Origin: CAYGWX01 sp964353855 [NCBI: uncultured bacterium] | Lineage (GTDB): Bacteria > Edwardsbacteria > CAYGWX01 | Length of the DNA stretch: 5,717 nt | Direction: 5' to 3' | Assembly (NCBI GenBank): GCA_964353855.1 | Contig: CAYGWX010000097.1 | Span: 1 to 5,717, forward strand | Part shown: one piece after another, positions 1-5,602 of the stretch | Layout: every line of letters starts with the position of its first letter | Numbering within the stretch: the stretch's first letter is position 1 | Notes under the pieces: generated by a model | Seen by the model: the letters and a program-made list of their open reading frames with translations, nothing else | Told to the model about the DNA's origin: nothing | Database searches by the model: none | Made by a program: the position numbers and the translations under genes

Positions 1-2
1 GA

Positions 3-731
3 GGGCCCTGGACCAGAAAACTGCACGCCCAAGTGGATTTTGAAATCCAGATCCCGACCGCTTGCGACCTTTCTGTGAAGGTGGCCAAGGGCGACTTGTC
101 GGTCAAAGAAACCTCGGGAGAGATTGGGCTCAAAGCCGCATCGGGAGACATCGATCTGAGAAACTGCTCCGGAATGGCCGACCTCTCCACGGCCAACGGA
201 GACATTACCATCGCAGCGTTTAGGGGCGAAGCCCTGAGCGCAGCCACGATCAACGGAGACGTGGAAGCCGAGGACGTCTCGGCCCAAGTCTCGCTCAGCT
301 CAGTAAGCGGGGATATAAACGCCAAGGAGGTTTCGGGCGGAGTGCTGAAGGTCTCCTCAGTGAGCGGGAGCATCTCCTTAGGGGAATTCCAAAACCAGGC
401 CGTGGAGGTCCAGTCCCAAAGCGGCGATGTGGAGATTCAGAACGGCCAAAGCCCCGAGGTGAGGAGCAGCACTGTAAGCGGTGACATCCAAGCCGAGCTC
501 GCGCCCAAGGACGGGAACATCGCCATTCATTCCACGAGTGGCGATGTGGACCTCACCCTGGGAAAAGACACCGATACTCAGGTGGAGTGCGAGACCATGA
601 GCGGAGACATCGCTGTGGACCTGCCGATCCAGAAGACCTTCGCCTCGGAGCGGAAGTTTCAGGGGATCCTGGGTAACGGCAGGGGCCGGATCCGAGTGAG
701 CACGACCAGTGGGGATATCAGCATCCATTGA
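3..731 (+). CDS. DUF4097-type beta-repeat protein, N-terminus outside the window
   Basis: The reading frame is open to the left edge. The first possible start, a GTG at 33, has no ribosome binding site and lies inside the typical DUF4097 lead-in (VDFEIQIP then LSVKVAKGDLSV), so the gene very probably begins upstream and is partial here. The visible 232 residues after the GTG are built of short beta-strand units ending in SGD/NGD turns. Counted from the GTG, the turn glycines fall at residues 20, 29, 38, 47, 56 and 65, then about every 18-20 residues to 191, with a closing SGDISI at 227. This predicts a right-handed beta-solenoid, the fold expected for DUF4097/YvlB-like 'putative adhesin' proteins. 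No enzymatic motif is seen. It is followed 54 bases later by a LiaF-like membrane gene, so a role in an envelope-stress module is inferred. Location (cytosol or periplasm) depends on the missing N-terminus. Confidence 0.85.
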   Translation, partial: GPWTRKLHAQVDFEIQIPTACDLSVKVAKGDLSVKETSGEIGLKAASGDIDLRNCSGMADLSTANGDITIAAFRGEALSAATINGDVEAEDVSAQVSLSSVSGDINAKEVSGGVLKVSSVSGSISLGEFQNQAVEVQSQSGDVEIQNGQSPEVRSSTVSGDIQAELAPKDGNIAIHSTSGDVDLTLGKDTDTQVECETMSGDIAVDLPIQKTFASERKFQGILGNGRGRIRVSTTSGDISIH

Positions 732-785
732 AGTCAGCAACCTGAAAAATGAACGGATCATACAAACCAAGAAAGGAGAAGAACA

Positions 786-1103
786 ATGTGTTTGATGTGG
801 GGGAATGGAAGGCGGACGACCAGGAGGGTAGTCTGGGCCCTGTTCTGGGTCGCACTCGGGGCCTTCATCCTGTTGTCGAACTACGGGATGTTGAATTTAT
901 CTTTCTGGCGGGACTGGCCGATCCTTTTGATCGCCTACGGCCTGGTGTCGCTGATCGACCTCCTCTTAACGCGGGGGCACAGGCATCCCCCTTTTCCGAA
1001 TGACCGGGAGGAACGGAAACGCAAGCGTCAGGAGATCCTGCTGGCAGTTCAGGAAGGGCGGATGAAGGCCGAAGATGCCGCCCAGAAGCTGAAGGAAAGT
1101 TAA
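786..1103 (+). CDS. LiaF/LiaI-like two-helix membrane protein with SHOCT-like tail
   Basis: This is a 105-residue protein. The start is fixed by AGGAG at 774-778, seven bases before the ATG. A basic N-terminus (residues 9-14) precedes a first membrane helix (about 15-31), then a short turn containing NYGML and WRDWP, and a second helix (about 44-61). This GxxxLLxNxG...WPxxLIxxGL pattern is the hallmark of the LiaF/LiaI-like transmembrane region. After a His/Pro-rich linker (64-71) the tail (75-105) is charged and helical. Its segment RQEILLAVQEGRMKAEDA resembles SHOCT-like helical hairpins and parallels the first 28 residues of the next gene. The protein is likely an inner-membrane partner or sensor in an envelope-stress response, as LiaF homologues are in Firmicutes. 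That role is inferred from the family, not shown here. It sits in an apparent operon with the beta-repeat gene before it and the SHOCT-like gene 15 bases after it. Confidence 0.8.
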   Translation: MCLMWGNGRRTTRRVVWALFWVALGAFILLSNYGMLNLSFWRDWPILLIAYGLVSLIDLLLTRGHRHPPFPNDREERKRKRQEILLAVQEGRMKAEDAAQKLKES

Positions 1104-1118
1104 AAAGGAGGGTATCAA

Positions 1119-1544
1119 ATGTCTGAGGAGAGATTGCGGATCCTTAAGCTCATCGAGGAGAAGAAGGTCACGGCCGAGGAAGGGCTGAAACTGTTAGACG
1201 CCCTCGGGGAAGAATCCAACGGGGGCGGGGCAAGGCCCAAGTGGTTTAAGGTAAAGGTCACCGAAGCCGGGAAAGAGAAGCCCCGTGTGAGCGTAAACAT
1301 CCCCTATGCTTTCCTCCGGGCTGCGGTCCGGTTGGGCGGGAAGGTGCAGATGATGATTCCGGAGAACGCCAAAGAGAAGATGGCCGAGAAGGGCGTCCGC
1401 CTGGACGCTGAAGGCGTGGAGGAATTGGATCGGATGTTTGGATCCCTCGCCGAACACGGCCAGTTCATGCTCGTAGACGTGGTGGATGAGGAAGACGGAG
1501 ACCACGTCGAGGTGTTCGTCGAGTACCGATCGACGAGGAACTAA
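1119..1544 (+). CDS. SHOCT-like domain protein (YvlB/DUF2089-C-like N-terminus)
   Basis: This is a 141-residue soluble protein with neither signal peptide nor membrane helix. A strong AGGAGG at 1107-1112 lies six bases before the ATG. Residues 3-29 (ERLRILKLIEEKKVTAEEG and on) form the SHOCT-like helical hairpin often annotated as YvlB N-terminal or DUF2089-C. A Gly-rich linker (32-38) leads to a beta-containing region (41-62, WFKVKV then RVSVNIPYAFL). A helical middle follows (82-110), then a final acidic strand pair (116-136, FMLVDVVDEEDGDHVEVFVEY). This architecture is common next to DUF4097 and LiaF-like genes, where it is thought to be a cytoplasmic component of the same module. The biochemical function is unknown. 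It is the last gene of the operon: its TAA stop runs directly into the A-tract of the terminator. Confidence 0.78.
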   Translation: MSEERLRILKLIEEKKVTAEEGLKLLDALGEESNGGGARPKWFKVKVTEAGKEKPRVSVNIPYAFLRAAVRLGGKVQMMIPENAKEKMAEKGVRLDAEGVEELDRMFGSLAEHGQFMLVDVVDEEDGDHVEVFVEYRSTRN

Positions 1545-1573
1545 AAAGGGGCTTCAAAAGAAGCCCCTTTTTT
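1543..1573. terminator. Bidirectional rho-independent terminator between convergent genes
   Basis: A perfect 8-bp stem, GGGGCTTC at 1548-1555 and GAAGCCCC at 1560-1567, closes an AAAA tetraloop. It is flanked by A5 on the left and T6 on the right. The A/T flanks give a U-tract on either strand, so it can end the three-gene + strand operon and also the - strand gene whose stop lies at 1592. The left A-tract overlaps the TAA stop of the preceding gene. Confidence 0.93.
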
Positions 1574-1591
1574 GATAATCCGGCGGATGAG

Positions 1592-2170
1592 CTACTTGAA
1601 CCGCCACTCCGTGACGGACTTCCTACCCTGCGGGTCCACGGCGCCGAGCCTAAGAAACTTGGCTCCGGGCTTGAGAACCAGGCCCTTGGCATAGAGCGAG
1701 ATGTAACTTTTCCAGATCATCGGAAAGTTGTCCTTTTTCTCCATTTCGGCCGCGCCCTCCTTGCCGGTCAGGATTTCAGGCACAACCCTGCTTGTCCCAT
1801 CCGTTACCTCGAAAGTCCACTTCGTTGGATCCGCAGAGGTTATGTCTGTTGCGGTCTGGAGAATAACATAGAAAGCCTGACCCAAAGTATCGATGGCGCT
1901 GATCTTGTCCGCAATCTTGGCCTTGTCCCAGCCGGACAGCTCAGCCTCAGAGAGCATTCGCTCCCGGGAGACGGCGTATTCCTCCCAGCGGGCCTCGATC
2001 ATGCCAACCTTTCGGGTGAAGGTTTTTTCCAAAGTCTGGAGGTCCATCGCCAAATAGTCCCGGTCCACCTGGCCGCCGTGGGAGGGGTGGACAAGGGCGG
2101 TCTTTCCCTTAGCTGAGACAGTTCCGAAGAGAACGAGCAGGCTCAGGCCGAGTATGGGGATTGTACGCAT
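1592..2170 (-). CDS. Secreted protein of unknown function
   Basis: This 192-residue protein has a clear signal peptide: MR, a hydrophobic core (about 4-18) and a VSA|K cleavage site near residue 20, with no lipobox Cys. The start is supported by AAGGAG five bases upstream of the ATG. The mature N-terminal half is helical and charged (about 36-108, including LEKTFTRKVGMIEARWEEYA and an aromatic patch QAFYVILQT). The C-terminal half looks like beta-strands (117-130 WTFEVTDGTSRVV, 158-192 ending in VTEWRFK), which could be a small beta-sandwich. I do not recognise the family and see no catalytic motif. It is likely periplasmic or exported. It lies downstream of the cyclase-like gene on the same strand with no obvious terminator between them, so co-transcription is possible. 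A structured 166-base gap and its own AT-rich upstream region could instead give it separate control. Confidence 0.8.
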   Translation of the reverse strand: MRTIPILGLSLLVLFGTVSAKGKTALVHPSHGGQVDRDYLAMDLQTLEKTFTRKVGMIEARWEEYAVSRERMLSEAELSGWDKAKIADKISAIDTLGQAFYVILQTATDITSADPTKWTFEVTDGTSRVVPEILTGKEGAAEMEKKDNFPMIWKSYISLYAKGLVLKPGAKFLRLGAVDPQGRKSVTEWRFK

Positions 2171-2184
2171 GGCTTCTCCTTCAT

Positions 2185-2202
2185 ATTAAGTTAACCCTTA
2201 AT
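2185..2202. promoter_or_regulatory. Short inverted repeat upstream of the secreted-protein gene
   Basis: ATTAAG at 2185-2190 and its reverse complement CTTAAT at 2197-2202 flank a six-base spacer. They lie just upstream of the ribosome binding site of the - strand gene starting at 2170. The stretch is AT-rich in an otherwise GC-rich window, which fits a promoter or operator zone. No convincing -35/-10 pair was found, so the call is tentative. Confidence 0.25.
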
Positions 2203-2233
2203 TTTGAAATGACTTATGCATATTCCGAACCCC

Positions 2234-2311
2234 TTTCATCCTGTCGTACAGGGAAACCCCTCCGAGGCAGACGGAGGCCCCGATGCGAAAGGCGGAACCT
2301 TTCCTGTCGCA
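2234..2311 (-). other. Structured intergenic leader: three tandem hairpins
   Basis: The 166-base gap between the cyclase-like gene (stop at 2337) and the secreted-protein gene (start at 2170) holds three consecutive inverted repeats. In - strand order they are as follows. The first is TGCGA plus AAGG pairing with CCTT plus TCGCA (2284-2311, one five-base bulge). The second is CCTCCG with CGGAGG around a seven-base loop (2259-2277). The third is CCTGT with ACAGG around a three-base loop, extended by GAAA/TTTC (2234-2256). None is followed by a U-run, so they do not look like simple terminators. They could be a cis-regulatory RNA in the leader of the secreted-protein gene, an mRNA processing/stability element, or a degenerate repeat. 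No known riboswitch class was recognised. Confidence 0.35.
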
Positions 2312-2336
2312 CGTTCCCTTTCAAGCCTCACGCTTT

Positions 2337-3176
2337 TTATATTCTGAAGATCCAGGGGCGGCGTTTCTTCTTCGGCTTCTTGGTCGTGGGTTTTTTGGTC
2401 TCCTTCCCCGTGGTATCCGCAGGGCCCTCTTCGATGGCCGCGGCCTTGGCTTTGGCTTGGCTGCTGACGAGGTGACAGGTTACCGGGACCGCAGTAAACA
2501 GAAAAAGGATGAGCAAGCCGGCTGCCACCTGCCAGGCGCGCTCGTAAAGTACGCGTTCCCAGAGTTGGACAAAGAAACCTACCAGTTCCTCGCTGGGGAA
2601 CTTGAGGAGGTAGTGGATCAGAACCTGATCCACTTTTCGCCAGTTTCCAAACTGGGACTTAGAGTCCTCGGACAAGCTCCGGTAGGTTTCCTCGCCGATG
2701 AGGAGGGGCGACGGGCGTCCGGCTTTGAGCGCCACGAGGTGGCCAGCCAGATCGAAGACCGGATGCTTTTGCTCCACCAGACGGGACGAGGGATCAATCA
2801 TCACCTTTCCGGTGTTGATCCCGAGCCGCACCCGGAAGGGCAGGCGCAAAAAGTTCCGGTTGCGATCCTGGTTGAACTCCGAAATCTTCTCCAGCAGGGC
2901 CGTGCTGGCAGCCACCGCGGCATCGGCATTATCGAAATAGGCGATGGTGCGGTCGCCCTCCACGTGTTCCACCATCTTAGCCCCGGAGGCGTTCAAAACC
3001 TCGGCTACGAAGAGGTCGAAGTGGTAGAACGTCGGATCCAGGGGGGCCCTCCGCCGCATCTTGGCCGAGTCTACCAGGTCCATGATCCAAAAGGTCACAG
3101 GCCGGATATGCTCGGCGATGACCTTGAGGGCCTCCTTGAGGGGTGAGAGGTCTGAACTTTCTTTCGGATTCTCCAT
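2337..3176 (-). CDS. Membrane-anchored class III adenylate/guanylate cyclase-like protein
   Basis: This is a 279-residue protein from the ATG at 3176. The frame extends to a TTG at 3287, but the extra 37 residues look non-coding and the TTG has no ribosome binding site, so the ATG (weak GGAAG upstream) is preferred. Residues 24-170 resemble a class III cyclase catalytic domain. FWIMDLVDS contains the first metal-binding Asp (D33) and VEGDRTIAYF the second (D75). FRVRLGINTGKV (114-125) matches the VRxGIxTGxV strand, and PLLIGEETYRSL matches the domain end. The canonical G/D-x-V-N-x-A-x-R segment is replaced by FDLAGHLVALK, so the transition-state Asn and Arg are not evident and activity is uncertain. 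A single membrane helix (about 215-236) follows the domain. A Lys/Pro/Thr-rich basic tail (about 243-275) closes the protein. This is unusual, because most membrane cyclases carry membrane segments before the catalytic domain. It diverges from the cyclic-nucleotide-binding gene at 3342. Confidence 0.75.
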   Translation of the reverse strand: MENPKESSDLSPLKEALKVIAEHIRPVTFWIMDLVDSAKMRRRAPLDPTFYHFDLFVAEVLNASGAKMVEHVEGDRTIAYFDNADAAVAASTALLEKISEFNQDRNRNFLRLPFRVRLGINTGKVMIDPSSRLVEQKHPVFDLAGHLVALKAGRPSPLLIGEETYRSLSEDSKSQFGNWRKVDQVLIHYLLKFPSEELVGFFVQLWERVLYERAWQVAAGLLILFLFTAVPVTCHLVSSQAKAKAAAIEEGPADTTGKETKKPTTKKPKKKRRPWIFRI

Positions 3177-3304
3177 CTTACGCCATCTTCCGGAATCTCC
3201 CGCTCGCAGCCTTAGGAATTCTCTGTGGACTCTGGACGCGAGTGGAAATACTGGTACAAACTGGATCAAACATCTCTTGGAATTCAATCTCTGCGGATCT
3301 CATC

Positions 3305-3334
3305 TTGACAAAACGCCCTTTTTCTCTGTATACT
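3305..3334 (+). promoter_or_regulatory. Near-consensus sigma70 promoter giving a leaderless mRNA
   Basis: The -35 hexamer TTGACA (3305-3310, perfect) and the -10 hexamer TATACT (3329-3334) are separated by 18 bases. The expected transcription start is about 3341, one base before the ATG at 3342. No Shine-Dalgarno sequence exists in front of that ATG, so the transcript should be leaderless or nearly so. The 165-base divergent gap (3177-3341) must also contain the promoter of the - strand cyclase-like gene, for which no convincing hexamer pair was seen. Confidence 0.75.
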
Positions 3335-3341
3335 ATGTGCT

Positions 3342-4070
3342 ATGATACCTATTCTGCTGGGTGAATTCCTTTTAGAGAAGGAAGTCATTACCCCCGGCCA
3401 ACTCGAGGAGGCCCTGGCCAAGCAACGCGAGGTGCCGGGGAAGAAGCTCGGACAGGTCCTCCTGGACCTAAGCTTTGTCTCCCCGCGAGACCTGGACGAG
3501 GCGTTAACGCTTCAAGCCATCTTCCGGGGAGGGGCCAAGGACAGCCAGGAGGTCTCTCCCGAGGCCCGACACCGGGAACTTCTGCGCCAAATCACCTTCT
3601 TCAGCGAATTGACCCAGGAGGAACTCGACCGTCTTGCGGCGAAAACCTCGGAGCGGAAATTCCCCTCCGGCTACCGCATCTTCTCGGAGGGCGACCTTGG
3701 GGACGCGCTGTACATCATCTTGGGCGGCGCTGTAGCCATCGTCAAAGGCGTTCCGGGCGGCAATGAGAAAACCCTTGCCATCCTCAAAACCGGTAATTTC
3801 TTCGGGGAGATGGCCCTCCTGGATGCTTTTCCGAGGAGCGCCTCGGCAGTAGTGATGCGGGAAGCCGATCTCTTGATGCTGTCTCGCAAGGACCTCGACT
3901 CCCTCCTCGCCAACCAAACGGGGTTGGGGTGTAAGTTGTACAAGGTCTTTGCCACCACCCTGTCCCTCAGGCTCCGGGAGATGGACGAGAAGATGAAAAA
4001 TCTGCTTTCCGCTCGGACGTTTTCGTCGGAGGAAAAGGAAGAGGAGGGTTCCGTTTCCAAGGAGTCGTAA
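3342..4070 (+). CDS. MshEN-like domain fused to a cyclic-nucleotide-binding domain
   Basis: This 242-residue cytoplasmic protein has no membrane segment. Residues 5-28 (LLGEFLLEKEVITPGQLEEA and on) and 35-58 (KLGQVLLDLSFVSPRDLDEA and on) are two copies, 30 residues apart, of the 24-residue LGxxLxxxxxIxxxxLxxALxxQ motif. That motif is found in the N-terminal domain of MshE/PilB/GspE ATPases, where it can bind c-di-GMP. Here the leading Arg is Leu in copy 1 and Lys in copy 2. Residues 79-190 form a CNMP-binding domain. Its phosphate-binding cassette FFGEMALLDAFPRSASAVV (153-171) keeps Glu156 and Arg165, which contact ribose and phosphate in cAMP receptors. A helical, charged tail (195-242) follows, with no helix-turn-helix, so this is not a CRP-type regulator. 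It may act by protein-protein contact. The start is firm: the first motif begins at residue 5 and no in-frame start lies upstream. The divergent neighbour is a cyclase-like gene. Confidence 0.88.
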   Translation: MIPILLGEFLLEKEVITPGQLEEALAKQREVPGKKLGQVLLDLSFVSPRDLDEALTLQAIFRGGAKDSQEVSPEARHRELLRQITFFSELTQEELDRLAAKTSERKFPSGYRIFSEGDLGDALYIILGGAVAIVKGVPGGNEKTLAILKTGNFFGEMALLDAFPRSASAVVMREADLLMLSRKDLDSLLANQTGLGCKLYKVFATTLSLRLREMDEKMKNLLSARTFSSEEKEEEGSVSKES

Positions 4071-4144
4071 TTATTATTCTTCTATCCCGTTGCCATAACT
4101 ATACCTGATTTTCAAGGGTTTGTCAACCGGGAATCTCAAAATGT

Positions 4145-4170
4145 AAGGGGCGGAGTTAACTCCGCCCCTT
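4145..4170. terminator. Perfect-palindrome hairpin between convergent genes
   Basis: A 26-base perfect palindrome has arms AAGGGGCGGAGTT and AACTCCGCCCCTT. As RNA it forms an 11-bp GC-rich stem with a TTAA loop on either strand. It lies between the stop of the + strand gene (4070) and the stop of the - strand gene (4193), the expected place for a shared bidirectional terminator. The T-tracts are poor: TT then C on the + strand, and TTACATTTT on the - strand. Termination may therefore be inefficient or need a factor. Confidence 0.7.
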
Positions 4171-4192
4171 CAACGTTACCGGGGTTAAACCT

Positions 4193-5602
4193 CTAATGCT
4201 CCAGGGAGATCTCGTTTACCTTACCCCAAGCGGAAAGCGACTTGTCGAACTTGGCCGGATCCCCGACCACAACGATGGCCATCTTTTCCGGATGCAGGTA
4301 TTTCCGGGCCGCCTGCTTGACGTCGTCCAGGGTCAGCCTTTTGTAAACCTCGAGGTCCCTCTCCGTCTCATCCAGGGGAAGGCCGAAGAACTTGAGGGAG
4401 AGGGCGCGGTCCACGATCGCGTTCGGGCTTTCATAGGAAAAGACGTAGACGTTCAAGAGCGATTGGCGGGCGCGCTCGAGTTCCTCCTGGGAAGGCCCCT
4501 CGGCCTGCATCTTCCGGATCAGGGCGAGCAGCGTGTTGACCGAACGGCTCATCGCTTCCGCCTTGGTCTGACATGAAGCTGAGAACACTCCCACCCCACG
4601 CGGTTCAGCGCTGTACCGCGAGCCCGCGCTGTAAGCTAACCCCTGCTCCACCCGGATCTTCTCCACGATCCAAGACTTGAAGCTGCCTCCCCCCAGGATA
4701 TAGTTCATTAAGGTCACGGCCGGGCGGTTCGGGTTCTGCTCCGTAATCCCGGGGTGCCCGATCATGATGTAGGCTTGGTTGATGTCCTTTTTTACTTGGT
4801 TCACCGAGGCCGAGATGGACTCGGGCATCGGGGGATACGGCGGGATGACCGCCGGCCCTCCCTTCCAAGACCTGAAGGCGGCGTCGAGCTTCTTCACAAT
4901 CTCGGATTTCTTCACATCCCCGCTCACCCCGATCAGGCCGCCTTTGGGTACTCCATATGTCTTGTAGAAGTTCAGGACATCTTCTCGAGTCAAGCCCTCC
5001 ACCGACTTGAGGGTCGGCTCCCAGGTCGTGGGGTGATCCCCGAACAGGGCTTTGCGGAATTCCCTCCGGTTCACGGTGCGGGGCTCGTCGTTCTCCCGCC
5101 GCACCTCCTCGAGCATGGTCTTCTTCTTCAGCGCGATCTGGGCCTCCGGGAAAGCCGGATGCTGGATCAGGTCGCTGGCCAACTCCAGGGTCCGGTCGAG
5201 ATCCTTGGTCAGGCAATGGAGGTTGATGGCTATCCAATCGCCGTTGATCCACATCTCGATATCGGCGGCGCGGAACTCCAGCTCGGAGTTTAGGCTGTCC
5301 GCGGAAATCCTGGTCGACCCCCCGTTGCGCAAGGCCCAGCCCGTGAGTTCGAGCAGCCCGGTCTTCTCCTTGGGCGCGAAGGTGCAGGGCAGGCGCAGCT
5401 GGATGTTGGCCACCGGGATCTCGTGGTCCTCCATCAGGAAGCCCGACAACCCGCAGGCCAACTGGATCTCCACCAAATTGGGCTTGGTGAAGTTGATGGG
5501 CGGGACTTTCAGGTCCCGGGGGTGCTTGGGCAGAGCCTCACCGGCGAAGCCGAGGGCCGCGGCCCAGGTGCAGAGGACGAGCAGGGTGATGAGGCGCTTC
5601 AT
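4193..5602 (-). CDS. M16-family peptidase-like protein, non-catalytic subunit (no HxxEH)
   Basis: This 469-residue protein has a signal peptide (MKRLITLLVL, cleavage near GFA|GE at 20), so it is probably periplasmic. The start has AAGGAA seven bases upstream and overlaps the preceding stop as ATGA. Residues about 45-190 match the N-terminal M16 (pitrilysin/insulinase-like) domain, but the zinc motif HxxEH is replaced by GLLEL (82-86). Both histidines are lost and only the Glu (E85) remains. The downstream EE (165-166), where the third zinc ligand normally sits, is kept. Residues about 200-385 form the M16 C-terminal domain with IRVEQGLAYS. Its Arg317-x6-Tyr324 pair is the R/Y motif used for substrate binding in bacterial M16 proteins. 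Known two-subunit M16 peptidases split the zinc site and the R/Y pair between adjacent genes. The upstream coupled gene is therefore the likely catalytic partner. Substrate is unknown. Confidence 0.9.
   Translation of the reverse strand: MKRLITLLVLCTWAAALGFAGEALPKHPRDLKVPPINFTKPNLVEIQLACGLSGFLMEDHEIPVANIQLRLPCTFAPKEKTGLLELTGWALRNGGSTRISADSLNSELEFRAADIEMWINGDWIAINLHCLTKDLDRTLELASDLIQHPAFPEAQIALKKKTMLEEVRRENDEPRTVNRREFRKALFGDHPTTWEPTLKSVEGLTREDVLNFYKTYGVPKGGLIGVSGDVKKSEIVKKLDAAFRSWKGGPAVIPPYPPMPESISASVNQVKKDINQAYIMIGHPGITEQNPNRPAVTLMNYILGGGSFKSWIVEKIRVEQGLAYSAGSRYSAEPRGVGVFSASCQTKAEAMSRSVNTLLALIRKMQAEGPSQEELERARQSLLNVYVFSYESPNAIVDRALSLKFFGLPLDETERDLEVYKRLTLDDVKQAARKYLHPEKMAIVVVGDPAKFDKSLSAWGKVNEISLEH

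Noticed and set aside
33-35. GTG as the true start of the first gene
   Set aside because: There is no ribosome binding site, the frame is open to the window edge, and the residues before it continue the usual DUF4097 lead-in. The gene is treated as partial.
2234-2336. Cobalamin or cyclic-di-GMP riboswitch in the structured intergenic region
   Set aside because: A GAAAGGGAA-like stretch is present, but the conserved B12-box and GEMM core elements are absent and the hairpin order does not fit either class.
2283-3146. Long open frame (287 codons) on the + strand opposite the cyclase-like gene
   Set aside because: Its translation has no recognisable domain and lacks a ribosome binding site. The - strand frame has clear cyclase-like motifs, so this is an antisense shadow of GC-rich coding DNA.
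3177-3287. N-terminal extension of the cyclase-like gene to a TTG at 3287
   Set aside because: The 37 extra residues look non-coding, no ribosome binding site precedes the TTG, and the extension would consume most of the divergent promoter gap.
3300-3345. CRP-type operator overlapping the receptor promoter
   Set aside because: No TGTGA-N6-TCACA-like palindrome is present there or elsewhere in the divergent gap.
4145-4170. Palindrome as a recombination or attachment site
   Set aside because: Its position between two convergent stop codons and its GC-rich stem are better explained as a shared terminator. No integrase, direct repeats or second copy are seen.
4605-5293. Long open frames on both strands inside the M16 gene region (4605-5252 - and 4754-5293 +)
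   Set aside because: Both are out of frame with the well-supported M16 domain. Their compositions (Arg/Gly/Pro-rich or His-rich) are typical of shadow frames.
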